NCBI GenBank assembly: GCA_030447875.1
Contig: JAUJOA010000003.1
Location: forward strand, 161,927 to 195,371
Reading direction: 5' to 3'
DNA from: Thermoleophilaceae bacterium
Lineage (GTDB): Bacteria; Actinomycetota; Thermoleophilia; Solirubrobacterales; Thermoleophilaceae
DNA: 33,445 bases
Under the pieces are notes generated by a model. That model searched no databases, was not told where the DNA came from, and saw only the letters and a program-made list of their open reading frames with translations. Numbering within the stretch: position 1 is the first letter of the stretch; the number at the start of each line of letters is the position of its first letter. Below are positions 1-7,914 of the stretch, piece after piece. A program made the position numbers and the translations under genes.

Positions 1-583
1 CGTACTCCGAGAATCCTCGCCACCACGATGTGACGTTGCCGGCGTTGCCCACCGGTATGCACAGCACGTCGGGCGGCTCGCCGAGCGAGTCGCAGACCTC
101 GAACGCCGCTGTCTTCTGCCCCTCGATCCGAAACTGGTTCACCGAGTTGACGAGCGCTATCGGGTGGCGCTCCACCAGCTCGCGAACGAGCGTCAGCGCC
201 TGGTCGAAGTTGCCCCGAAGCGCCACGACGTGCGCTCCGTGCATCAGCGCCTGAGCGAGCTTGCCGGTAGCGATCTTTCCCTCCGGGACTATGACCGCAC
301 CGCGTAGGCCGGCCCGCGCGGCGTACGCCGCGGCACTCGCCGCCGTGTTGCCGGTCGAGGCGCAGATGACGGTCTCCGCGGCCTCCGCCACCGCGGCGGA
401 TACGGCCACCGTCATCCCCCGGTCCTTGAACGAGCCGGTCGGGTTCGCGCCCTCGACCTTCAGCCACACGTCGCAGCCCGTGCGCTCCGACAGCACGGGT
501 GCCGGCACGAGCGGCGTGTCGCCCTCGTCCATCGTCACGAGCGGATCGACCGGAAGGCGGTCGCTGTAGCGCCAGAGGCTCAT
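1..583 (-). CDS. thrC: Threonine synthase, N-terminal part (runs off the window)
   Basis: The enzyme converts O-phosphohomoserine to threonine with PLP, the last step of threonine synthesis in the cytoplasm. The reading begins [14 protein letters not shown] and holds about 194 residues. It contains SFKDRGM, the motif carrying the PLP-binding lysine, and [12 protein letters not shown], typical of fold-type II PLP enzymes of the ThrC family. The C-terminal half lies beyond position 1. ATG 583 fits the usual N-terminus of the family; no clear ribosome binding site precedes it. It follows hom on the same strand after 97 bases that carry heptad repeats, so it is probably the third gene of a lysA-hom-thrC cluster, a common actinobacterial order. 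Confidence 0.93.
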   Translation of the reverse strand, partial: MSLWRYSDRLPVDPLVTMDEGDTPLVPAPVLSERTGCDVWLKVEGANPTGSFKDRGMTVAVSAAVAEAAETVICASTGNTAASAAAYAARAGLRGAVIVPEGKIATGKLAQALMHGAHVVALRGNFDQALTLVRELVERHPIALVNSVNQFRIEGQKTAAFEVCDSLGEPPDVLCIPVGNAGNVTSWWRGFSEY

Positions 584-603
584 CAGGAGGCGCAGCCGCT
601 TGG

Positions 604-676
604 GTTGACAGTTGACAGCCGACGGTTCAGCGAGATCCGAAGCCTGGCTGTGAACTGTGAACTGGCAACTGTCAAC
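604..676. repeat. Inverted clusters of GTTGACA-like heptads between hom and thrC
   Basis: The left arm (604-631) reads GTTGACA GTTGACA GCCGACG GTTCAGC. The right arm (649-676) reads TGTGAAC TGTGAAC TGGCAAC TGTCAAC, whose reverse complement is GTTGACA GTTGCCA GTTCACA GTTCACA. The arms face each other across 17 bases and could fold into an imperfect hairpin of heptads. The right arm begins 4 bases beyond the hom stop. A third cluster of the same heptad lies at 19089-19116. Function unknown: it could be an intergenic repeat family, a transcript-end structure or a protein binding array. Confidence 0.7.
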
Positions 677-680
677 TGAG

Positions 681-1895
681 TCAAAACGTCTCTTCAATCA
701 CGCGGATAACGCGCGGGCCCGACCTCAGGAAATCAAGCCGACCGATCAGCTCGACGGCCGCCAGGAACTTCGACTCGAGCACTCGGTGAACGACCATCTC
801 GAGCCGCGCGTCATCGCCGAGTCCCTTCTGGACGACCGACTTCACCGATACTCCCTGGAGACCGAGGATCTCGGCGACCTGCGCGAGGACGCCCGGCCGG
901 TCCTCCACCTCGAGGTGGAGGTAGAAGGCCGACTCGACATCGGTCACGAGCGGCTGGCCGATGGCCGGGGCGGGCAGTGTCGGCGGCGGGATCATCGCGG
1001 AGATCACGTCTCCGAGGACGGCCGAGGCGGTCTGCGAGCCCCCGGCGCCGGGGCCGGAGAGCGTGATCTCGGTGATGGTGGGTGACTCGATCGTGACCGC
1101 GTTGAACGAGCCGCCAACCGAGGCGAGCGGGTGATCGCCGTAGAGGAACGCCGGGTGCACGCGTACCGCCACGCCGCCGTCGATCCGCTCCGCGCTGCCG
1201 AGCAGCTTCAACGAGAGCCCGAGCTCCCGGGCGTAGGCGATGTCGCCCGAGGTCAGCTGCTCGATGCCCTCGTACGGCACGTCGTCGAGCTGCACCGCGG
1301 CCCCGAAGGCGAGCCGCGCGAGGATCGCCATCTTCGCGGCGGCGTCCCGCCCGCTGACGTCGTCGCTCGGATCCGACTCCGCGTAGCCGAGCCGTTGGGC
1401 CTCCCGGAGCGCGTCGTCGTAGGACGCGCCCGTACGCGTCATCTCCGAGAGGATGAAGTTGGTCGTGCCGTTGACGATCCCGTGGACACGCTCGATGTGC
1501 GCCGCCGCGAGCGTCTCGTGCACGACGCGGACCACCGGCACGACGCCGCCCACCGCTGCCTCGAACCGAAGCTGCACCTGCGCCTCGCGGGCCGTGTCGT
1601 ACAGCTCCTCGCCGTGCTGCGAGAGGAGCCGCTTGTTGGCGGTCACGACGTGCTTGCCGGCGCGCATTGCGCGCAACACGTAGTCGTGCGCCGGCTCGAG
1701 GCCACCGATCAGCTCCACGATCAAGTCGCTGCGCGCGAGTATGTCCTCGAAGTCCCCCGCGGACCGCGTGAGCACGCCCGTGAGCTCGGGCCGCAGGCCG
1801 GTCGACGCCTCGATGGGGCCGGCGCGGTCGGCCAGCAGCTCGTCGAAGGCCGCGCCGACCGTGCCGTGGCCGAGCAGGCCGACCCTAAACGTCAC
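681..1895 (-). CDS. hom: Homoserine dehydrogenase with C-terminal ACT domain
   Basis: It reduces aspartate semialdehyde to homoserine with NAD(P)H, the branch point toward threonine and methionine. The protein of 404 residues opens with the Rossmann motif GLLGHGTVG. The catalytic region contains [14 protein letters not shown] and [16 protein letters not shown]. The C-terminus (about residue 330 on) is an ACT regulatory domain, seen in [20 protein letters not shown], which in this family mediates threonine feedback. The frame stays open well upstream, but the Rossmann strand sits directly after GTG 1895, which overlaps the end of lysA by 11 bases. The overlap suggests translational coupling within the lysA-hom operon. 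Length is normal for the ACT-containing class. Confidence 0.95.
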   Translation of the reverse strand: MTFRVGLLGHGTVGAAFDELLADRAGPIEASTGLRPELTGVLTRSAGDFEDILARSDLIVELIGGLEPAHDYVLRAMRAGKHVVTANKRLLSQHGEELYDTAREAQVQLRFEAAVGGVVPVVRVVHETLAAAHIERVHGIVNGTTNFILSEMTRTGASYDDALREAQRLGYAESDPSDDVSGRDAAAKMAILARLAFGAAVQLDDVPYEGIEQLTSGDIAYARELGLSLKLLGSAERIDGGVAVRVHPAFLYGDHPLASVGGSFNAVTIESPTITEITLSGPGAGGSQTASAVLGDVISAMIPPPTLPAPAIGQPLVTDVESAFYLHLEVEDRPGVLAQVAEILGLQGVSVKSVVQKGLGDDARLEMVVHRVLESKFLAAVELIGRLDFLRSGPRVIRVIEETF

Positions 1896-3177
1896 GGACT
1901 GCGAGGTCCTCGTACGTCTCGCGGCGGACGACGATACGGGCATCGCCCTCCGCGCAGAAGACGACCGGCGGACGGCGGAGCGCGTTGTAGTTGTTCGCCA
2001 TCGCGTGTCCGTACGCGCCGGTCGCCGGCACCACCAGCAGGTCTCCGGGCCGTGGATCGTCGAGGGCCACGTCACGAATCAGGATGTCCCCCGACTCGCA
2101 GTGCATGCCGGCGACGGTGCACAGCGCGTCGCCGCCGGGACGATCCGCGATCTCAGCCTCGTAGCGGGCGCCGTAGAGCATCGGTCGCAGGTTGTCCGAC
2201 ATGCCACCGTCCACCGCCACGTACCGGCGCACGCCCGGGACGTCCTTGACGGTGCCCACCGTGTACACGGTCACTCCCGCGTTGCCGACCAGCGAACGTC
2301 CCGGCTCGCACAGCACGGTCACGCCATCGGGCGCCGCGCGCAGCAGCGTCTCGACGTAGGCGTCGATCGTCGGCGGGTCGTCGGCGGCGGTGTAGGCGAT
2401 CGCCAACCCGCCGCCCAGGTTCAGCAGCGGATAGTTCCCCATGCCGGCGAGCAGCTCTGCCAAGCGCTCATAGGGCTCCAGGTCGAAGATCTGAGAGCCG
2501 ATATGGGCATGGAGCCCACAGAGCTCGAGGCGATCGGAGGCCATGCAGCGCTCGATCGCCGCGGGAGCGTCGTCCATCCCGAAGCCGAACTTGGAGTCGA
2601 CCTGGCCGGTCTGGATCGAGGCATGAGTGAAAGCCGTGATGCCCGGAGTCACGCGGAGCATGACCTTCTGCCGGGTTTCGGTGAGCCGCTCGAGCCGCTC
2701 GATCTCGTCGAAGGAGTCGACGACGATGTGTCCCACGCCCCGGTCGAGCGCGTAGGCGAGCTCGCCCTCCGTCTTGTTGTTGCCGTGCATGTACACCCGC
2801 TCGGGAGCGAACCCGCCGCGGAGCGCGAGGTAGAGCTCGCCCCCGGACGCCACGTCGCACGACAGGCCCTCCTCCGAGAGGATGCGATGTACGGCCGTAC
2901 AAGGGAACGCCTTGCTCGCGTAGACGACGTCGAAGCGGTCGGTGCGCGCGGCGAACGCATCCATGAACCCCCGCGCCCGCTCGCGGATGTCCTCCTCCGC
3001 GTAGACGTAGGCCGGCGTGCCGAACTCGCGCGCCACCTCCACCACGTCGCAGCCGCCGATCTCGAGTCGCCCCGACTCGTTGCGCCGCGAGTGGACCGGG
3101 TAGACGTGCGAGAGCCGCTCGGCCGGCTCGAGAACCTCCGCGTTAGCGGGCAGATGTGGCGCTGCTCGTGCGTCCAT
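1885..3177 (-). CDS. lysA: Diaminopimelate decarboxylase
   Basis: It decarboxylates meso-diaminopimelate to lysine, the last step of lysine synthesis, using PLP. The protein has 430 residues. VVYASKAFP carries the PLP lysine of the alanine-racemase-fold barrel, LLNLGGGLAI is the glycine-rich phosphate-binding loop, and CEPGRSL is the active-site segment typical of LysA. A C-terminal beta domain ends with FCAEGDARIVVRRETYEDL. ATG 3177 is the outermost arm of a perfect palindrome shared with the divergent hydrolase gene. No Shine-Dalgarno sequence is seen, so the transcript may be leaderless or nearly so. The 3' end overlaps hom. Confidence 0.95.
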   Translation of the reverse strand: MDARAAPHLPANAEVLEPAERLSHVYPVHSRRNESGRLEIGGCDVVEVAREFGTPAYVYAEEDIRERARGFMDAFAARTDRFDVVYASKAFPCTAVHRILSEEGLSCDVASGGELYLALRGGFAPERVYMHGNNKTEGELAYALDRGVGHIVVDSFDEIERLERLTETRQKVMLRVTPGITAFTHASIQTGQVDSKFGFGMDDAPAAIERCMASDRLELCGLHAHIGSQIFDLEPYERLAELLAGMGNYPLLNLGGGLAIAYTAADDPPTIDAYVETLLRAAPDGVTVLCEPGRSLVGNAGVTVYTVGTVKDVPGVRRYVAVDGGMSDNLRPMLYGARYEAEIADRPGGDALCTVAGMHCESGDILIRDVALDDPRPGDLLVVPATGAYGHAMANNYNALRRPPVVFCAEGDARIVVRRETYEDLAVRDV

Positions 3178-3194
3178 ACTTCAGGCGAAGTATG
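3175..3194. promoter_or_regulatory. Perfect palindrome joining the start codons of lysA and the divergent hydrolase
   Basis: CATACTTC AGGC GAAGTATG is an 8-base perfect inverted repeat with a 4-base centre. Its left CAT is the complement of the lysA ATG, and its right ATG begins the hydrolase. CATACT resembles a -10 hexamer and appears on both strands, each placed 11 bases before the ATG of the outgoing gene. Two symmetrical near-leaderless transcripts, or one operator controlling both genes, are possible readings. No good -35 element was found on either side. Confidence 0.55.
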
Positions 3195-3902
3195 AAGCAC
3201 CCAGTGCCAGGCCTGCCGGAGATGGGCGCCCGCGACGGGCTCTCCTACGCGCTGTTCATGCCGGACGAGGCGCCGAGCGCGGGAGTCGTGATCCTCCACG
3301 GGGCAGGATCACAGAAGGAGAGCCACTTCGACTTCGCCCGGGCGGCGCGCGCCTACGGGATGGCGGCGCTCGCGTTCGACCAGCGCGGGCATGGGAGCTC
3401 CGACGGCGAGTGGGGGCCCACCGCCTTCGGCGACACGCTGGGGATGTGCGACCTGCTCCTCCAGCACGCGCCGGAGGTCGCACTGCGTGGGTCGAGCCTG
3501 GGGGGCTTCTGCGCGATCCACGCAGCCGCGCTGGATCCGCGGGTCGTAGCCGTGACGGCCATCTCCCCCGCGCCCGAGGACTTTCTCCTCCGCGGCCTTC
3601 GCTCGGGACGCTTGCATGACTTCCGCTTCGATCGGAGCGCCACCGAGCCATGGCTCGAGTCGCTCGACCTCCTCGGCGCCGCCGCGCAGCTCTCGCCCGC
3701 CACGGCGCTGCTCGTGATGCACGCGGAGGGCGACGAGCAGGTCCCCTACGCCGTCTCCGAGGAGCTTCACGCGGCCGCCGGCGAGCCCAAGCGACTGCTG
3801 GTGATGCCCGGCGGCCACCATCGCTCGCTCCAACACGACCTCGAGATGCAGGCAGTGACGCTGCGGTTCATCGCCGCGGCCCTGCGCTCGCGGCTCGGCT
3901 AG
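3192..3902 (+). CDS. Alpha/beta hydrolase
   Basis: A cytoplasmic serine hydrolase of 236 residues; substrate unknown. The order of motifs is that of the alpha/beta hydrolase fold: the oxyanion strand VVILHGAGSQKESH, then FDQRGHGSSDGEW, the nucleophile elbow GSSLGG, an acid in HAEGDEQVPY, and the catalytic histidine in PGGHHRS. The overall type resembles the dienelactone hydrolase/BAAT-like esterases. ATG 3192 is chosen because an in-frame ATG at 3156 would lie inside lysA; the conserved part begins well after both. The last codon overlaps the end of the convergent zinc permease gene by four bases (CTAG read on both strands as TAG). Confidence 0.85.
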   Translation: MKHPVPGLPEMGARDGLSYALFMPDEAPSAGVVILHGAGSQKESHFDFARAARAYGMAALAFDQRGHGSSDGEWGPTAFGDTLGMCDLLLQHAPEVALRGSSLGGFCAIHAAALDPRVVAVTAISPAPEDFLLRGLRSGRLHDFRFDRSATEPWLESLDLLGAAAQLSPATALLVMHAEGDEQVPYAVSEELHAAAGEPKRLLVMPGGHHRSLQHDLEMQAVTLRFIAAALRSRLG

Positions 3903-4762
3903 CGAGCCCGGCCCAGCCCCTCGATCGGTGAGCCGCCGATGGCCCGGGCGCCGCTCACGCGGGCGCCCAGCGGCAGTGTGGCCGCGAACTCGAGCACGGC
4001 GACGAGCGCGACCGAGGCGCCGGCCGCAAGGTCGAGGTAGTGGCTCAGGTAGAGGCCTCCGGCGCCCGCGAGCGCTGCGAGCAGCGCCGACAGGAGGAGC
4101 GCAGGCCAGAGGCGGCCGACCAGGCGCTGAGCCGCAGCCGCCGGCGCTATGAGCAGGGCGACCACGAGCAGGTTGCCGAGCGCCTGCACCGCGGCCACGA
4201 CGGTGAGCCCGAGAAGCGCCAGGAGGGCGAGCTCCACGCGTCCCGGACGCGCGCCGAGCCCGGGTGCCGCGGCCGGATCGAAGGCGGCGAGCGCAAGCGG
4301 TCGGTGAGCCACCGCCAGGGCGAGGGCCACCACCAGCACGAGTCCCGCGGCGATGACGAGATCGGTCAACGTCACGCCGAGGAGGTCACCGAACAGGAGC
4401 TCCCCGAGCCGCGCGGGCGCCGCCGGGGTCAGTGCGAGTAGCACGCCGGCGCCGAAGAGCGCTGTGATCGTGACCGCCACGCCCGCGTCCGCGCCGACCC
4501 GGTGGCCCCTGGCCGCGAGAGCTACCCCCGCGGCCGCCACCAGCACGCCGCCGGCCGCTCCGAGCGCCAGCGGCACGCCGGCAAGCGCGGCGATTACGAG
4601 CCCCGGCAGCATCGCGTGCGCGATCGACTCGGCCGCGTAGCTCTGGCGGTAGAGGAGGACCCACGTCCCGAGCGGCCCGCAGGCGGCGCCGAGCACCACC
4701 ACCTCCAGCAGCGCTCGTTGCGCGATTCCCTGGCCGAACGGCTCCGTCAGTGCATCGATCAT
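3899..4762 (-). CDS. znuB: Metal (probably zinc) ABC transporter permease, second of two
   Basis: An integral membrane subunit of an ABC-3 family metal importer, 287 residues with about eight or nine hydrophobic spans. The N-terminal block LLEVVVLGAACGPLGTWVLLYRQSYAAESIAHAMLPGLVIA is the segment conserved in ZnuB and MntB permeases, with the sentence split here only by length: the key parts are GPLGTWVLLYR and ESIAHAMLPG. Its ATG overlaps the ATPase stop by 4 bases (ATGA), so the two are translationally coupled. A different permease lies on the other side of the ATPase, which suggests a heterodimeric channel. The zinc assignment comes from the neighbouring Zur gene, ZnuA and Zur-like boxes; manganese cannot be excluded. 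Confidence 0.88.
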   Translation of the reverse strand: MIDALTEPFGQGIAQRALLEVVVLGAACGPLGTWVLLYRQSYAAESIAHAMLPGLVIAALAGVPLALGAAGGVLVAAAGVALAARGHRVGADAGVAVTITALFGAGVLLALTPAAPARLGELLFGDLLGVTLTDLVIAAGLVLVVALALAVAHRPLALAAFDPAAAPGLGARPGRVELALLALLGLTVVAAVQALGNLLVVALLIAPAAAAQRLVGRLWPALLLSALLAALAGAGGLYLSHYLDLAAGASVALVAVLEFAATLPLGARVSGARAIGGSPIEGLGRAR

Positions 4763-5508
4763 GGGTGCGCGTGGTGCTGAATCGCCACCGCTCGCGCGCC
4801 GCCCTCGAGCACGACGAGCTCGCCGCCGTAGGTGGCCTGGAGGACCTCGTCGGTCAGGGCCTCGCCCGGCGTGCCGAACGCCACCTGGCGCCCGTTGATG
4901 CAGAGCACGCGATCGAACCGCCGCGCCTGGTGGATGTCGTGGGTCGCCACGAGCAGCGTCCGTCCTTCGTCCGTGAGCTCGTCGAGCACGGCGAGCACCC
5001 GCTCTTCGCTGGCGCGGTCGACCCCGCTCAGCGGCTCGTCGAGCAGAAGCACCTCGGCGTCCTGAGCCAGAGCGCGCGCGATCAGCACGCGCTGGCGCTG
5101 GCCGCCCGACAGCGCTCCGTAGGCCGCGCGCATGCTGCTCTCGAGGCCCACGCGCACCAGCGCCGACTCGGCGATCGCCCGCTCACGGCGACCGGTTCGC
5201 CGGTACCACGGCGTGAGCGCATAGGTCCCCATCAGCGCCACGTCGAGCGCGTTGACAGGGAAGTCGAGCCGGGATCGCTCGGTCTGAGGCACATACGCCG
5301 CTCGCCCGGCGATCTCGGCGACGCCGCTCGAGGCCGGCAACTGTCCCATGAGTGCACGAAAGAGCGTCGTCTTCCCACCGCCGTTCGGCCCCAGCAGGGC
5401 GACGGCCTGGCCGGACGGCGCGGAGAAGGTCACGTCGGAGATGGCCGGCTCGCCGCGACGGTAGCCGGCCGACAGGCCGTCGGTGCGCACGAGCGCCGTA
5501 CCGTTCAC
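4759..5508 (-). CDS. znuC: Metal (probably zinc) ABC transporter ATP-binding protein
   Basis: The ATPase that powers the importer formed with the two flanking permeases. The 249-residue protein carries Walker A GPNGGGKTT, Q-loop YVPQTE, signature LSGGQRQRVLIARAL, Walker B VLLLDEPLSGVD and switch histidine VATHDIHQ. The C-terminal IQHHAHP contains three histidines that may touch metal. The frame is open far upstream, but GTG 5508 is preferred because the ABC fold begins a few residues later and the GTGA overlap with the upstream permease stop is the usual coupling arrangement. Confidence 0.93.
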   Translation of the reverse strand: MNGTALVRTDGLSAGYRRGEPAISDVTFSAPSGQAVALLGPNGGGKTTLFRALMGQLPASSGVAEIAGRAAYVPQTERSRLDFPVNALDVALMGTYALTPWYRRTGRRERAIAESALVRVGLESSMRAAYGALSGGQRQRVLIARALAQDAEVLLLDEPLSGVDRASEERVLAVLDELTDEGRTLLVATHDIHQARRFDRVLCINGRQVAFGTPGEALTDEVLQATYGGELVVLEGGARAVAIQHHAHP

Positions 5509-6356
5509 AGGACTGCCACCTTGCGTCGGCGGCCGGTCGGGGCTCGCCGCGCGAGTGCGCGTGTGAGGGCGGCGGCGGCGAAGACGGTGCCCGCGACCAC
5601 CGCGATCGCGGGGCCGGCGGGCACGTCGAGCTGGTAGGCCACCAGGAGACCGAATCCTCCCTCGAGCGCCGCCAGCGCGAACGCTCCCGCCTGCAGTGCA
5701 CGGACGCTCGGCGCGCCGAGCCTCACGGTCGCCGCCGGCAGGACGAGGATCGCGCTGACGAGCAGCGCTCCAATTGCATCGAGCGCCGCCACGACCGACG
5801 CGGCTATGACGACGACCAGCACCCAGTCCGCCAGCACCACTCGCAGGCCCAGGCTCGGCGCCGTCGCGGCGTCGAAGCCGGCTGCGAGCCACGCGCGGTC
5901 GAATACCGCCCAGCCCGCCACTCCCAGCCCCACGGCGACGGCCGTAAGCGCGACGTCGTCGGCGCTCAGTCCGATCAGCGTGCCGAACAGCAGCTGGTCG
6001 ACCCCTGCTCCCGACTCGAAGACGTCGCTCGCGAGCACGACGCCGAGCCCCAGCGCGGCCACGAGCATCAGCGCCGTGGCGGCGTCATATGCCATCCGCG
6101 TCGAACGGCTGACGCGCTCGACGCCGCCGGCGAAGATCAGCGCGGCGCCCAGAGCGGAGAGCTGAGCGGGCAACCCCACCGGGCCCGCCAGGACCAGCCC
6201 CGGAAACGTGGCTGAGCCGACTCCGTGGGTGAAGAAGGCCAGACCCCGCAGCACCACATGCGCGCCGAGCAACCCCGCCGGCACCGCCAGAAGGAGCACC
6301 TCGACCAGGGCCAGCCGCATGAACTCGAGCGCGAAGGGATCGGTGATGAACGACAC
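5505..6356 (-). CDS. znuB: Metal (probably zinc) ABC transporter permease, first of two
   Basis: First gene of the zinc operon. The 283-residue membrane protein has the ABC-3 family pattern: FMRLALVEVLLLAVPAGLLG near the start, then VVLRGLAFFTHGVGSATFPG, which corresponds to the conserved loop of ZnuB. It is clearly related to, but not a copy of, the second permease at 3899-4762. The operon order permease-ATPase-permease with 4-base overlaps on both sides implies that both permeases are made in equal amounts. A Zur-like box and a TATAGT -10-like element (6365-6370) lie just upstream. Confidence 0.88.
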   Translation of the reverse strand: MSFITDPFALEFMRLALVEVLLLAVPAGLLGAHVVLRGLAFFTHGVGSATFPGLVLAGPVGLPAQLSALGAALIFAGGVERVSRSTRMAYDAATALMLVAALGLGVVLASDVFESGAGVDQLLFGTLIGLSADDVALTAVAVGLGVAGWAVFDRAWLAAGFDAATAPSLGLRVVLADWVLVVVIAASVVAALDAIGALLVSAILVLPAATVRLGAPSVRALQAGAFALAALEGGFGLLVAYQLDVPAGPAIAVVAGTVFAAAALTRALARRAPTGRRRKVAVL

Positions 6357-6372
6357 GTCCGAGCACTATAAG

Positions 6373-6387
6373 TGAGAATCACTATCG
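6373..6387. promoter_or_regulatory. Zur-like operator between the zinc ABC operon and zur
   Basis: TGAGAATCACTATCG matches the actinobacterial Zur/FurB consensus TGAAAATCATTTTCA at 11 of 15 positions as recalled. It contains the dyad AGTGA GAA TCACT. It sits between a TATAGT element (6365-6370) for the leftward operon and a TATCAT element (6399-6404) for zur. Repression of both directions by zinc-loaded Zur is the natural inference. The zur GTG lies 8 bases after TATCAT, so its mRNA may be leaderless. Confidence 0.7.
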
Positions 6388-6411
6388 CTCGCGGGCACTA
6401 TCATCGAGTGC

Positions 6412-6879
6412 GTGAAGAGCGAGGCGCGCAGCGTGGGCCTGCCCACAACCGATTGGGCTGCCCACGCGGAGCAGGAGCTGAAGCGCGCGGGCCATCGCTC
6501 GAGCGCTCCCCGTTCGGCGGTCGTGGAGGTGCTGGGCCGCCAGGGGTGCGTGCTCAGCGCCCGCGAGATAGCCGACGAGCTGCGGGCGGATGGCCGCGAC
6601 GTGGGCATCGCCACCGTCTACCGGGCGCTCGAGCTCCTCGACGAGTTGCACCTCGTCCAGCGCCTCGACGTGGGCGAGGGAACCGTCCGCTACGAGCCGG
6701 CCCATCCGAGCGGCGAGCATCACCACCATCTGGTGTGCGACAGCTGCGGCCGCGTCAGCTCGTTCGAGGACCGAGATCTCGAGCGCGCAATCGCGCACCT
6801 GGCCGGACGGCTCGACTATCAGGTCGGTGGGCACGACGTGGTCCTTCGGGGCGCCTGTCCTGCCTGCTCGAGCGCTTAG
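6412..6879 (+). CDS. zur: Fur-family metalloregulator, probably the zinc repressor Zur
   Basis: A 155-residue winged-helix repressor. The DNA-binding part contains APRSAVVEVL and ADGRDVGIATVYRALELLDELHLVQRL, the hallmark of Fur proteins. The dimerisation domain has GEHHHHLVCDSCGRV (His103-106, Cys109, Cys112) and a closing CPAC (Cys149, Cys152), giving the two CxxC pairs of the structural zinc site. The GTG start at 6412 lies close to the divergent zinc transport operon, with a Zur-like box between them. It converges on znuA. Placement within a znu locus favours Zur over Fur or PerR; the sequence alone would not decide. Confidence 0.88.
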   Translation: MKSEARSVGLPTTDWAAHAEQELKRAGHRSSAPRSAVVEVLGRQGCVLSAREIADELRADGRDVGIATVYRALELLDELHLVQRLDVGEGTVRYEPAHPSGEHHHHLVCDSCGRVSSFEDRDLERAIAHLAGRLDYQVGGHDVVLRGACPACSSA

Positions 6880-6891
6880 GGCGGCCCGGCG

Positions 6892-7836
6892 CTAGGCGCG
6901 CGGGCGACATGACACCGCTCCGCCCGTGAAGCCGTCGACCAGCGTCTGGGTGTTGGCGGCCATGGCGTCTATGTAGGTCGCGCCGGACGAGTCGGCCGGG
7001 CCGAGCGTGTCCGCCCACAGCTCGCCGCCAACCTTCGCATCCGTCTCGTCGGCGATCGCCTCCTCGAGCCTCGGGTTCAGGCCGCTCTCGGGGAAGATCG
7101 CGCGGACGCCCTCCCTCTCGATCTGATCGACGAGCTCGGCCGTCTGGCCGGCGGAGGGCTGTGCCTGCGTGCTGAGCGCCGGAACGGCCGCACCGATGAC
7201 CTCGATCCCGTAGCGGTCGGCGTAGTAGCCGAGCGCGTCGTGCGTGGTCACGAGCTTCCGCTGCTCGGCCGGGACCCTGCTGACGCAGCTCCGGATGCCG
7301 CGGTCCAAGCGCTCGAGTCTCGTCAGATAGGCCTCGGCGTTCCCTTCGTAGCTCGCACGGCCCTCGGGGTCGAGCTCGATCAGGCGATCGCGGATGGCCT
7401 TGACCGCGGCGGCGGCGTTGTGGGGGCTCTGCCACCAGTGCGGATCGACCTCGTCGCCGGCCGCCGACCCCTTATCCAGACGATCGTGCCGAGTCCCGCT
7501 TGTCGACACACGGTCGAGCAGCGCATCCACCGGTCGATCGCCGCCTGCGCTCTCGACCAGCTCGTCGGCCCACAGGTCGAGCTCGCCGCCGGACTTCAGC
7601 ATCAGGTCCGCCCGGGCGATCGCCTCGGCATCGCTCGGACGCGGCTCGTAGTCGTGGGGGTCGGCGTTCGGCGGCAGGATGCCGATCACCTCCGCCCGAT
7701 CGCCAGCGACGTTGCGAGCCAGGTCGGCTGCGTGCGTCGTGGTGGCGACCACCGTGGCACCGGCGGCGGCGCTCCGGTCCTGCCCGCAGCTAACGAGCGC
7801 GGCGACGGTGACCATGCCGATGGCGAGAGGCCTCAC
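6892..7836 (-). CDS. znuA: Zinc ABC transporter substrate-binding lipoprotein
   Basis: An extracytoplasmic metal-binding lipoprotein (cluster A-I) that delivers zinc to the permeases encoded nearby. The 314-residue protein has a short signal peptide ending in the lipobox LVSC (Cys17). Likely metal ligands are His35 in TTTHAADL, the histidine in DPHWWQSP, and the histidine in TTHDALGYY, with an acidic ligand near ELWADTLG. The motif PPNADPHDYEPRPSD is shared by ZnuA, AdcA and TroA relatives. The histidine-rich loop of many ZnuA proteins is absent. GTG 7836 gives a good signal peptide; a Zur-like box lies 16 bases upstream. Confidence 0.92.
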   Translation of the reverse strand: MRPLAIGMVTVAALVSCGQDRSAAAGATVVATTTHAADLARNVAGDRAEVIGILPPNADPHDYEPRPSDAEAIARADLMLKSGGELDLWADELVESAGGDRPVDALLDRVSTSGTRHDRLDKGSAAGDEVDPHWWQSPHNAAAAVKAIRDRLIELDPEGRASYEGNAEAYLTRLERLDRGIRSCVSRVPAEQRKLVTTHDALGYYADRYGIEVIGAAVPALSTQAQPSAGQTAELVDQIEREGVRAIFPESGLNPRLEEAIADETDAKVGGELWADTLGPADSSGATYIDAMAANTQTLVDGFTGGAVSCRPRA

Positions 7837-7851
7837 TGCACCGGAGCCTAC

Positions 7852-7866
7852 TGATAATGATTCTTC
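7852..7866. promoter_or_regulatory. Zur-like operator upstream of znuA
   Basis: Read on the minus strand, GAAGAATCATTATCA matches the recalled consensus TGAAAATCATTTTCA at 11 of 15 positions, including the core AATCATT. It ends 15 bases before the znuA GTG. Together with the box at 6373-6387 it supports a local zinc regulon. Confidence 0.65.
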
Positions 7867-7914
7867 CTTGCAGCGCGCGCCGCCGGGGCTTGCCCGGCAC
7901 GTCTCGAGAAGCGG

